Assembly: GCF_947507565.1 (NCBI RefSeq)
Contig: NC_089190.1
Coordinates: 620,001-684,000 of the forward strand
Source: Oscarella lobularis
Lineage: Eukaryota > Porifera > Homoscleromorpha > Homosclerophorida > Oscarellidae
Direction: 5' to 3'
Length of the DNA stretch: 64,000 bases
Shown here: one piece after another, positions 34,442 through 44,179 of the stretch
How the letters are laid out: every line of letters starts with the position of its first letter
Position numbering within the stretch: the stretch's first letter is position 1
Position numbers and translations under genes: made by a program
Notes under the pieces: generated by a model
What the model saw: only the letters and a program-made list of their open reading frames with translations
The model's database searches: none
What the model was told of the DNA's origin: nothing

Positions 34442-35228
34442 AGACCTCAGGGGGCGCGTCGGTCGTGTGTGGTAACTCCCCCTTCCTCCCGCTCCTTTTA
34501 CTTCTTTTCACTGAATGCTCCCTTTTCGTTCTCACCAATCGCAACTTTCGAGCCATAGATTCCTACAGAATGTGTGAAGACACGTATTACGACGCTAGAG
34601 AAAGTAGAAGCCGTGATCTAAGTAACTCTTGCCACGCCCACGCGGAGTACAACCCCATGCACTAAAATTGCCCATACACGCGAACGAAAGAAAGTATTAG
34701 AAAACAAATACCAGTTACGTGAACAAGAGGGACGGTAGTGCGAATAGCAGCGCTACTCTAAAGGATTAACAGTGATGGGAACGCACACTTGGTACGTAAA
34801 CTAGCGATGAAAAGAACCCCCGGATATCGCTTTTTATGCTCTAAAGTCAGTGGAAATCTCCTTTGACGAGCGAATAGGACTAGGGAAGCTGACAATAGTA
34901 GACAGGCTACCCGTTGAAGGCCATAAGGTTGCGTAGAACGCTGAAAAACGACCGTAAGAGGTACGTAAACGTCACGCGCGAAAAAGGTCGGGATATGAGC
35001 GAATATTACACAGAAGATGTATGCCAAAATTGTTTCTACAATATTAAAAAGTGCATTACCGTAGAAAAATATTCGGAAAGTCACAGTGGTGCAATTCACG
35101 GATCGTTTATGTGTACAATATACGGGCCTCAGCCGTAACACACATCGGGCAATGCAGGCAGTCGTCGTGCAGCACTTGCTGTCACGTGACGACGGGAGCT
35201 TCCTATCCCTTCTTCTCTTCCATCTATG

Positions 35229-35345
35229 GTGGGACCGCCGCCATGCTTGCACGTGACAAGGTGGTAACAATTTTGATCAATTAGCTTTCCACATTCGCAC
35301 GTCGTAATGCAAGCCGGAAAGGGAAGAGGCTGACCCAGGACTCAT
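35229..35345 (-). pseudogene. LINE fragment 3, 5' part (upstream of the P insertion)
   Basis: On the minus strand it reads CECGKLIDQNCYHLVTCKHG followed by GGP, the zinc-knuckle block, and stops exactly at the 7 bp duplication. Fragment 2 shows the uninterrupted order of the same blocks. Beyond 35345 the LINE frame fades. Confidence 0.75.
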
Positions 35346-35595
35346 GCTAGATAACGAGCTCCTCTCGAGCGAGCTTTTTCGCTTTCTCTTTCGGTGGCTG
35401 ATTGCAAAATTGCCCCGTATCTGTCGCATTTTTCTATAATAACACTAGTACAGTGGAACCTGTTTAATCCGGCCACCCATGGGACGTGACTTTACTGGCC
35501 GTAATATTCAGGTAATCTCTATAACAAAAAAAATTTTTTTCGACAAGAACTAGTACTATTAGTGCAGAAGAAAGCAAAGTAGTACAGCAGTAGTT

Positions 35596-37242
35596 CTAGT
35601 CATTTTTCTGAAAGTACTGATCGATTTTTGCTTGCTTCGTAGATACGATTGACTTCAATTTAGCTTCTTTAATTCTTGTTGAAAGCTCAAACGCAGCTTC
35701 AGAAACCTCTTCATTCTTTCTTTCATTAGCAAACATCTGTAGATTCATTGCAACAAATAAAGCGTGGCCCCATGAATCAATCTGCGACCGTTCGGTTTCA
35801 TCGTCCTCTTCTTCTTCCTCAGCATCGCTAACTACTTCCTTTTCTTGCGAAGTAGATCTTTTCGCGAGATTTTCAATTGCCGCGACACGCAACTTTTCTT
35901 TCCAGTCGTCTCCCTCGATCATGTAGCATGTTTCAACGTCATCATCAAAAGCAGCATATTCAGCGCCTGAAACGATTTCCGGACTAATCTTGTCAATTAG
36001 GCCTTGCAACTCTGATTCATCATTTTCTGCGTCATCCTCCAAACCTTTAAATGGATCGACGTCTTCCTCCTGTTTAGGAATTGCTCCACTGCTTCTAAAG
36101 CAATTCCTTATGGTACTTCTTTGGACGTCATTCCAAGCTCTCTTCACGAATCTAATAGCTGTCAAAAGGTCTACACTCTTGGCGATTTCGGAGGCAGAAA
36201 GAGTTGTTTGGTCGATTAGAGCAAGAACGTGCTGAAGAAGGAGACGACGATACATAACCTTGAAATTTTTATTATCCCAGCATCTAAAGGCTGAACTCTG
36301 GATGTTGCATTTTTTGGGAGAAAGACAATTGTGACATTGGACAGCTTTAGAGAAGGATCATGGGTGGGAGCGTTGTCAGCGAGAAGAACGACTTTCTTTC
36401 CACATCTTTCCAATTCTGCATTCCAAGCTGTAAGCATTTTTTTCCAAATGTCTCGTGTCATCCATGCCTTGCTGTTCGAGTAATAGGGAATTCCGCACGG
36501 TCTACGAATGTCTCGAACGCTTTTGAAACATCGTGGCTTCTCGGATCGTCCAACTATTACAGGTGGCAACTTTTCACCTGCGGCACTAGCAAAATGAACG
36601 ACCGTAATCCTCTCCTTTGATTGTTTTCCTCCACTGCACTTCTGTTTTTTTCTGTCCCAGTGTCTTGTTTGGAAGAGCTCTAAAAAAGCAGGCGGTCTCG
36701 TCTACATTCCAAACTTCGGTGTCGTCACAGCCGAGGAGAAGTTCTGAGAGTCTTTCTTTCCAAGAATCTACTAATTCATCAGGAACAGATGCTGCTTCTC
36801 CGCTGATTGTAAACTGAGCAATTCCGCGGCGCCTTTTGAAGTTTTCCAACCATCCATTAGAGGCTTTGAACTCGGATTCACCCATAGCAACTGCGATTTT
36901 CAGCGCCTCGTCTTGTAACATCGGCCCAGTCACCGGAACTCCCCTCTGTCTCGCTAACGAGAACCAATTGTAGACAGCGTCGTTTAGGGCGCTCTCACGC
37001 TTTCGTTTACGCGAAGAAGGACAGCATTCTTGAAAATCCTTTACAATAGCGTCTCTGCTTTTCAAGATGCTCTGAATCTGTGTTTTCCCGCAGTCGAAAG
37101 CTTTAGCTATTTGTCGCGAACCGTGATCTGGATGGTGCTTGGCATATTCAAGCACGGAAACTTTTCTTTCAGGGTCAATTCGACGCGTGCTCGACGTCCT
37201 TGGCCTCGTGCTTCCATGTTTGAGTGCGCATGCGGAAATCAT
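35596..37242 (-). CDS. pogo/Tigger-like DDE_1 transposase ending in a PIP-box-like motif
   Basis: The start is the ATG at 37242. Order: psq-type helix-turn-helix (VLEYAKHHPDHGSRQIAKAF, GKTQIQSIL), a CENP-B-type second DNA-binding domain (FSLARQRGVPVTGPMLQDEA, NGWLENFKRRRG), then the catalytic core with WNVDETACFF (first Asp), VVLLADNAPTHD (second) and SRVQPLDAGII (third, 31 residues on). A C-terminal acidic region (VVSDAEEEEEDDETER) precedes the last residues KQAKIDQYFQKND. QAKIDQYF fits the PCNA-interacting consensus Q-x-x-(I/L/M)-x-x-(F/Y)-(F/Y). Drosophila pogo transposase is known to bind PCNA through such a motif. Two frame changes lie at homopolymers: an A7 run near 36645 and an A run near 36275. 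They may be sequencing errors or recent mutations; otherwise the protein is complete (about 549 residues). Confidence 0.85.
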
Positions 37243-37597
37243 GGACGCCTTTGCATATCACTCCTACGTCCGAGGGCATCATGTCTATCAAACCAACTGG
37301 GCCCCGATTATCGGAGAAACTCTGTTTGTGCAAAGGGAGCCTGAAAATCACCACGATCTGCATGCTGTGGCAGTAAGAAAAGGAGACGAAATCGTTGGAC
37401 ACGTGCCACGCGGGATTAGTCGTGTAACTGCCTACTTTCTAGCACGAGAAAGCAGTTCTGTAGAGTGCGAAGTTACTGGACCGCGGGTCAACAGGGGAGT
37501 CGGACATGGCCTTGAGGTTCCATGCATGTATCGCTTCTCAGGGAAGAAATCTCACATTAAAAGACTAAAAGAATTGTTATTGTCTAAAGCTAAGTAA
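37241..37597 (+). CDS. HIRAN-domain protein of the pogo-like element
   Basis: A 118-residue single-exon protein that is essentially one HIRAN domain. It starts MDAFAYHSYVRGHHVY and continues with GETLFVQREPENHHDLHAVA, where the E-x-x-N-x-x-D-x-x-A-V signature is clear, then GDEIVGHVPRGISRVTAYFL and a C-terminal strand-helix part (VPCMYRFSG, KRLKELLL). HIRAN of HLTF recognises 3'-OH single-strand ends at stalled forks; that is family knowledge. Its use by this element is inference. The frame is intact. The ATG overlaps the start codon of the opposite-strand transposase. Confidence 0.8.
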   Translation: MDAFAYHSYVRGHHVYQTNWAPIIGETLFVQREPENHHDLHAVAVRKGDEIVGHVPRGISRVTAYFLARESSSVECEVTGPRVNRGVGHGLEVPCMYRFSGKKSHIKRLKELLLSKAK

Positions 37598-37935
37598 TAT
37601 TGGTGCTATTGGTCGCTATGCAGAGGTGAAAAATACACAGTGAAAAATTTTGGTGTGGCCGCATTACCGCAATAACCAGGTGGTCGCTATACCGAGAGAG
37701 TTTCTGAATAAATTGTACTACGATTCGCCGGGACTTGATGCAAGTGGTCGTAATAAACAGGTGGCCGCCCCTAACAAGGTGGCCGTTAGGACAGGTTCCA
37801 CTGTATGTCAACTATCTACCGATATTACATCATTCACTTTCCCCGCAAACTCGCGAGAAAAAGCGCGTTCAAAAAAAAGTCGTTTGTTGTCTGCGAAAAA
37901 AAGGTTCGTTTGAATCGGTGCTGTCCGTGCTGATA

Positions 37936-38299
37936 CTATTCAAGAGTGTCTCCCAATAGAGGGGCAACACAGTCAAAGAAAGCTCTTTGGAAAAACAGAC
38001 GCTTTCTGCCGCTGAATTCCACCGAAGGTAACCGATTTTGCTTTTTTACGCATTCGTCGATAAGCGAAACAATGCTTGTAACAGGCGGAATACATCCGTC
38101 TTTTCTGACGGCTTTTCGCAACGACTCGGCAATAATTAACGCGTTAGAATATCGGGTAGAAGGTGACATAGCAACGTTTTCGTTCAGAAAGACGTCTAGA
38201 ACGGCTTCGAAGTCCTCCATAGCGACAGAGACACACATCGATTCACAAAGGGTCATGTGACAGTGCTCATTGCCAATCCCCTTCTCTATTTTATCTATG
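37936..38299 (-). mobile_element. P-like element C, one end with a possible accessory-gene exon
   Basis: The terminus CCAATCCCCTTCTCTATTTT followed by ATCTATG at 38299 is the reverse complement of the P-type end, and a CATGTGA box lies about 40 bp in. Reading away from this end, an ATG at 38220 opens a frame to 37936 (MEDFEAVLDVFLNENVAMS, FFQRAFFDCVAPLLGDTLE). In element B the accessory gene starts the same distance (about 80 bp) from its terminus. The other end was not found; the pogo element begins 130 bp away. Similarity to the accessory protein of B is positional and not proven by sequence. Confidence 0.45.
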
Positions 38300-38309
38300 C
38301 CTTGGCAAC

Positions 38310-40170
38310 GCGACGCCGCGATTTCGGCTGTTTCCCGCTTTCGCTATTGGTCGAAAAGGCTCTAAACTACTTAATACTTACCTTTCCATCTTTGTCGACG
38401 TCGCCCGATCTTCGGAATCGTTGCATTCGAGCCACACCACTTCATTCAAAAATGAGCAAAGCTGGCTATCATACGCACTTAACGCGGCTGGATTACAATA
38501 CTGACGTCATAAAATAAAAATCAAGGTTTTGCACTATTTACGCAATATGCTCATAAGCCAAACTTCTATCTTACCCAAAATTTGAGCCGATGGCCACCAA
38601 TTTCTATCGTCTCTCACATACAACCTAGAACCACTTCGTGTCACAAAAAATCCACACAAAATTCATCGCGGGACAAAGAGCATCGAAAAACAAATACGAA
38701 TTTTCTCGATCGCGACGTTTTTTCGAAAGCGTGCTGTTTTGCGAGAAAAGGTTGCACGTCAATCGGACCACAACCAATCGAACCAGCAATGTCGGTTCTA
38801 CAAAACTGGTTCAAAGCCGATTTGATATTGGCCAGCTTTTGATATGAAAACACAAACACTCCTACTCGCGTGTGTAAAAACGACACCACCTTTACGACAA
38901 CGCCGTACGATAGCGGCGCGTCTCACGGCTACAAACGACACGTCGAACGAAAGCCGATATGATGCGCTTTACGAATTGCTGCTATTCGACTGCAGGCGAC
39001 GTTCCCTTTGTCGCGCAGCGAGCGCAAAAGAAGACGGACAACGACCCCTTTCGCGCATCAAAAATCGGTGAAAACGATTCGGAAAGCAAAGCGAAACACA
39101 GTGAAACGCTCCAAAGCGTTTCGCAAGCGTCGTATCGATGCATTCCATAGTGCGCGTCACCTCTTGGCGACGCGGCACCGCGTTTTCGGGACGTTAAAAC
39201 GATCGAATAAGTTCGAAAACCGCGGATCTACTTAATTCTTACCTTTTTACTCAATTCGATGTCGCGCGTAATCCGAAACGACACTTTGAGCCAAAAATCG
39301 ATTCTCTTGTACAAAGACTTAAGCGCGCTAGCGAAAATGCCGGTGACGTCATTGCTTGAAGTGCTGGAGCACATCAATCGAGCACACCATCGCAAATGGC
39401 AGGAAAGTCCTCTTTCTACATTCTAAACGCGTTTTACTACACTATTATCACTACAGAACAACAAAAGAATGTGTGCAACCTTCGAAAGAAGGTCGATCGA
39501 GGAGCCGGTCGTTGTTCACGCCCAGCGCCTCCCCAAAAACCTGACGCGAACATCGAACAAGCTATATTTACCCCTGCTAGAGTCAGATTGAAGATCAGAC
39601 AACTTCATTCGAGGCCTCTCTTTGCGTACGCTTAAAGCCCTGATACTAAGCCGCTGGACTTTCAAGAAAACCATTACAGTGATTTCAAAATCAATGGCTT
39701 AGCCACCAATATAACACTGCATTGATTCTACTACTTAACTAATACCTCCCTTTAAGGTCTGCAACAGCAAAAAAGGTTGCCTAAACGCACAAACAGAAAC
39801 GTTGCTTAGAAAAATTATCCTAATTTAATTTTACGTAACAACGGGCGAAAACTCTATTATTAACCTTTCCAATTAACCCAAGATTGCTTTAGAAAATTCG
39901 CAACCCTTTGGCAAAAAAGCAATTTCATAGTTTGATATTCACCTCTATCAAAGCATAATTCTGAAAAAATTGATTTCGTCCAACGCTTTTCTAACATATC
40001 CTACTTGATACATCACTCCAGGACTAGTGGCATAGGCAGCGAATAATTATTACAAGGTTTCTAAATAAAATCAATTAAAGTTTTCAAAAAGCCTATATTA
40101 AACTGTTCTATGAGAATCTGACATCATGCGAGACATTACTAGTCACAAGAATAGCAAGGGACGCAAGAAA
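38310..40170. other. No recognised gene; diverged short duplication
   Basis: Two segments near 38370-38430 and 39230-39300 share TACTTAAT, CTTACCTTT and GAGCC blocks, suggesting an old duplication of about 860 bp offset. Frames between 38.6 and 39.6 kb are long in several phases but carry no motif. Confidence 0.3.
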
Positions 40171-40707
40171 ATTTTGCTACAGTGCATCTCACGTCCGATC
40201 GAAAATGAGCGTGACTTACTGTTTTACTTGCGTTTGTGTCGTTTTTCTTTGCAAATAAAGTACAAAGCTACATCCATATGTTCTTTGGTCTTTCTTCTAC
40301 CTGCCGAGATGCCTCGTTTGACGATCATTCATTTCAGATTTTAGCTGAGCGACGCGATAATAAGCATGCCTTCGACCAACGTTAGGCTATTTTTTAGACA
40401 AGGGTAGAGATTTCTTTAGCAGCGGCTATTTGCAACTCCTTCTTTATCGCCTTGAGTTTTTCGAAAACTCTTTGGTCTTTCTGAAACCATTCTGTTGTCG
40501 GCCGTAGGGCGATTTTCGGGGTGTGCCTAAATTACGTTAGGCTAATGTGTTTCTAAACGGAACTACCTCCGCCGATTCACTTACGGCAGCATGATAAAGA
40601 GATAGCTTCTTTCCATTCGCTTTCAAGCGTTTTTCCAGAACAAGCTGAAATTGTCGACACACGTGGAAAAGCACATGTAGCTCTAGTAGCGTACGCTCAT
40701 CGCAGAA

Positions 40708-41323
40708 ATGTCTTACGTTCCCGTTTTTTCGTTCCTTTGTCAAATCAGAGGAATTTGTTTGTACTCTGCCTACATCGAAGACGCCGACGGTGAAAACGTC
40801 GCTTTGGCACGCGAAAGGACGAATTCTCACAATAAGAACGCGCTCGGCGCTTGGCTGGGTCGCTTCAAAGTGGGCCACGTTGATCGCGAAGTCGCTAGAG
40901 TGCTTTCTGAGCCGATTGATAACGGCTGGATAACTGTGGACGGGTAATAACTGCATAAAATCATATTGACAAAATCGCTATTTTGGCGCTTTTAGCAAGT
41001 TCATCGGAGAGCCATATTCCAGTGACGTACGAGGCTCAATGAGCTGGAGATTCCGGGTTCGGGATAGCAAAATAACAGTCTCTGTCGTCGATTCGACCGT
41101 GGAAAAATTGGAGATGAGCTTTCGAGTATTCACAGAAATAGGAAGCCTTGGACTGAATCCGGATTTCCTCGACTATGGAGATGAATAGAGCGAGGAAGAT
41201 TTGCCCTCGGAGAGTGGAGGAGACACATCTCCACCATTGTCTCCAAAATCGAATGAATACGAAGATTACAATTCAGACAATTCGCACTCTATTTTGCAGC
41301 CTAAAAGACCTCGAATGCAATAA
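40708..41323 (+). pseudogene. HIRAN-domain protein of DDE element 3, one nonsense codon
   Basis: Exon 1 (to 40943) encodes IRGICLYSAYIEDADGENVA, NSHNKNALGAW and FKVGHVDREVARVLSEPID, a HIRAN pattern. The first Met is uncertain, since the N-terminal strand before IRG may start at 40711 or earlier. A 52 bp intron (40944-40995) sits in phase 2 after a Gly codon, as in element 1. Exon 2 starts KFIGEPYSSDVRGSMSWRFR, parallel to LVGEP and SWRFRA of element 1. An in-frame TAG at 41186-41188 interrupts it, yet the frame runs on sensibly through an acidic, Ser/Pro-rich tail (SEEDLPSESGGD) to a basic end (QPKRPRMQ) and TAA at 41321-41323, where AATAAA overlaps the stop. The TAG is either a fresh nonsense mutation or an error. 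Confidence 0.7.
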
Positions 41324-41399
41324 AGTTGTTGAACTTTCTCTGTTTACAATTAGGTGGCTTTTAGAAAAGCAGGGGGTTTAGAAAAACTGGGGTTCCCAC

Positions 41400-42955
41400 T
41401 TAGTTTCCAACGGAAACTCTCCGGTGGGACTTGTAAATGCGTACAGCTTTCTCCAGGGCTTCTCCAGATAAACCTTCGCGATAGAGCTTTTCGTATTGAC
41501 GGACGCCGCTAAAGAAGCCCTCAATAGTGCTCGCTGCAATACGATGGAGACTCTGGGAAATGGCGAAGCCCCTGATCGTGTAGTCACAGTGCGAACGCGT
41601 GTACTGCTTAGCAGAACACCAGACTCGCTCAATCGGGTTGAGCTTGCAGTGGAACTTTGGCAGGTAAATTACCGCGTGTCCTGAGTGGCGAACCATTTTT
41701 TCGATTTCGTTTGGTTCCGATCTGCAGTCTTCGTGCGACGACAAGATAGCGCGGAGCTGATCTCTGGATTTTCCACGCACATCCACTCCTCTTTCGGCCA
41801 GCACACAATCTAGCCCTTTCGGTGCGCCGTTCTCGTCCACGAGCGACTGAGGCCTTCCGTTCCACTCTGTGTCATGCATAACAGGCTGACGTCCTGCTGG
41901 CCCTTTGTTCATTGCTTTTGAATTGAGAGCGTCACTTGGCATGCGGCGATGGCAAGGGCTGTTGTCGAGGACAAAGAGAGCCTTCCGTCCCGGGTACTTA
42001 GAATTAAAAATGCCGATTGCCTTCAACATTTGATCTTTGAATCGATCAGCATTCCAGTACCCCTCTCTTGTTCCACCGACTTCCAAGTACACCCTTGCCA
42101 CAAGTTGAAGCTCCTGGTCCTGCAAGAAGCTTGTATCAGCTTCTGCAATGAAATCGGAGACCATAATAGCTCGGCCCTCCGATTTGGATTTCACAGGATT
42201 AAAGGAGCCGTCGCACCAAAAGGAGGGTTGGTCGTCGTTAGAGTGAAAGATGCACTCGTCGTGATACACTCTGATAAAGCCGCTTCCGTCAAACTCCTCC
42301 ATTTCATGCAAGTATTCTCCACGTCGTTGTACGACGTCAGTTCTTTCATGTCCATCGATATAGACCCCTTCTTGTACTTGGTCACCGAGAAGCTCATACG
42401 AGTCATCCACCGATGAATCGTACTTCTTCCAACAACCAAATTCTCGTTTCCAAGAAGGGGAAGGACATTCGAATTTACGTTGGTCTGCACGTCAGACACC
42501 GTGAGGTTAGGTTCTCCTTTGCGGACGCAATTTCCTCGAATGAACTCTGTCATCATCAGCTGAAGCTCCGCCTCGCCGTTAAGAAGCCAGACAGGCCCGT
42601 TCTGCTTTTTACGAACGTCCTCACAGTCACAGTCATTATCAGCCGCAATTGACGTCACCCAGCGACGAACTGTTTGTCCATTGCAGCCAACGACGGTCGC
42701 AGCTCTTTCGCACGCTTTTGTGATCCCTAGGTCGACATTCTGACACACCAGATAGGCGGCGAACATTAGTCGATCAACGTCTTGAAGATCGGCTATCCAC
42801 TCATCAACGCGAATGCGAGCGACGTCGATTTTTTCTTGCCGTTCGCGAGATGTAGCCGACTCCGAGAGAGGTGTACGATCACTGGGTCGCTTCCGACCAC
42901 GTCCAGCTGTGCGACCGCCTTTCGCGGCGTCCCCTCGAGGCTTCAACTTGTGCAT
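41400..42955 (-). CDS. DDE transposase of element 3, nearly intact
   Basis: The start at 42955 is MHKLKPRGDAAKGG, a basic N-terminus with RGRKRPSD. A helix-turn-helix-like region follows (ACERAATVVGCNGQTVRRWV), then VGRSTIHRWMTRMSFSVTKY, the conserved GVYIDGHERTDVVQRRGEYL, the first acidic block VYHDECIFHSNDDQPSFWCD, IMVSDFIAEADTSFL, the second block LFVLDNSPCHRR, and the third YLPKFHCKLNPIERVW. The second Asp and the Glu are 112 residues apart, as in element 1, far more than the 34-41 usual for Tc1/mariner. One frame change lies at a GGGG run near 42370, between KKG and VYIDGHER. The C-terminus VRIYKSHRRVS matches element 1 (KTYKSHRRVF). Confidence 0.82.
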
Positions 42956-43608
42956 CCTGTTGACTTGGGTAAGTCGGAAGCGCGGTTCAGTGATGCACGC
43001 TTCGGTCGCGTGCCGTCCTCTATCGACGAGCAAGGAGTAGACGAAGACGTGTTGGTGTTTAAAAACACCGGTTGGAGAGGTATTGCAGACGAAAAAGAAA
43101 AACAATCCATTCAAACGATGCGCGAAAAAGCCGAGGCACCCGTACAAAACCCGGTGCTTGGCCCGTGTTCCCCAAAAGGGGGCCGCATGTTAAACGTTTA
43201 GTAAACTTTATTCTTTTAGTACTCTATATAGACCAAGCTACCTGTAAAAAACGTTCGGGGAATGTCAAAATTAACCGGGACTTTTTTGCGTTTTGACGTG
43301 GAATGCACTGTACCTGTTTTTCACTGCGAATGCAACCCCATCAAGCAAGTACATGGAGGCCAAAGGGAGAAGACGACGAGGCAGCGACTACTTAATTACC
43401 GCACATAAATCTCACATAAATCCGGAAGTCGACGCCGTCTCAATCAAACGGATATGTAAGTTCGCTAAAAAACGCGGAAATTCGTTAAAATTTTTTAGAA
43501 ATAAAAACCGCCATCAGTAAATTGCAAGGAGCCTTCAAGAAATTCAAATCTCATTGACGAGTACTAAAAATATACCAAATTATTAATTTCTTTGTTTACA
43601 TAATGTAA

Positions 43609-44176
43609 CAGTCGAACCTCTCGTATCCGGCAGGCTCCAAAGAGTGTTGTGAAATACATGCGTTTCGTGGAATTACCTCGCTAGCTTCATCTGAAATCTC
43701 GTCTCGTTTTTGTCACACATCTTGCGGTCATGATACTCGTCTTTCTTCATTTGGGCTTCAACTTACTCGTCCCTCCACAAATGCTCGTCGATTAACGTCT
43801 CTTTATCGTGCTCAGTTTTATTGGAATTCTTTCGGTCCCTCTTGTGGTCTGCATCTGATCTCAAATCATTTAAAGTTCGCTTACGATATATCTGTTATCT
43901 TGTTCAAGAGAAAGGAACCTGCTTTACGATTTTCGATTGTTTTTGCTTTTGCCTGACGTGTTTTGTGCTGACGCGCTTGTGTTTCAACATTTGCTTTACC
44001 GCACAGCTCTTTTACTGTTCCGTCGCAGTAGAAGTCTTTCTATGGCGTCAACAAAAAGTAAATCTCTTTCTCTTAGTGATCGCGAGCGGATCGTTTGTAT
44101 GGCTAATAGAGGAATGTCTTCTCGACACCGTGTCGATGCGTTCAGCGTAGGCAAGACGCAAATTCGAGTTATTTGA
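43609..44176 (+). pseudogene. pogo-like element fragment: left end and N-terminal HTH
   Basis: CAGTCGAACCTCTCGTATCC at about 43609 resembles a Tigger-type terminus (compare CAGTGGAACCTGTTTAATCC at 35451). An ATG at 44043 opens MASTKSKSLSLSDRERIVCM and VGKTQIRVI, a psq-type helix-turn-helix, then stops. The rest of the transposase and the right end are missing. Confidence 0.55.
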
Positions 44177-44179
44177 AAA

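Larger units (their letters stand above)
30630..35228. mobile_element. P-like element B, complete, two convergent genes
   Basis: Inverted repeats start CATAGATGGAAGAGAAGAAG and contain GGATAGGAAGCTCC and GACGTGAC/CACGTGA about 40 bp in; the right copy at 35180-35228 is the reverse complement. The flanking 7 bp duplication GTGGGAC is perfect (30623-30629, 35229-35235). Inside are a plus-strand accessory gene (30709-31716) and a minus-strand five-exon P transposase (about 34.44 to 31.76 kb), with stops 41 bp apart. It sits within LINE fragment 3. The open frames, perfect duplication and readable splice sites suggest a recent insertion. About 700 bp between the transposase start and the right end (34.45-35.2 kb) has no clear gene. 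Confidence 0.92.
35451..37803. mobile_element. pogo/Tigger-like element with transposase and HIRAN gene, complete
   Basis: Termini are CAGTGGAACCTGT at 35451 and ACAGGTTCCACTG ending 37803, flanked by TA (35449-35450 and 37804-37805). GGCCACC words recur just inside both ends as subterminal repeats. The minus strand encodes a CENP-B/DDE_1 type transposase and the plus strand a HIRAN protein. The two genes are divergent, sharing a CATG at 37240-37243. Size is 2353 bp. The transposase has two apparent single-base slips, both in A runs. Confidence 0.92.
40180..43310. mobile_element. TA-inserting DDE element 3 (HIRAN + transposase), complete
   Basis: The left end CAGTGCATCTCACGTC (40180) pairs with the right end GACGTGGAATGCACTG (43310), and TA flanks both (40178-40179, 43311-43312). 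Inside, a plus-strand HIRAN gene (to 41323) and a minus-strand transposase (42955-41400) face each other with about 75 bp between stops. This is the same order as in element 1. Length 3131 bp. Damage is light: one in-frame TAG in the HIRAN gene and one apparent single-base slip at a G4 run in the transposase. Confidence 0.88.

Noticed and set aside
38582-39235. Several overlapping plus-strand frames
   Set aside because: Open in two phases with basic, low-information products; no motif or boundary.
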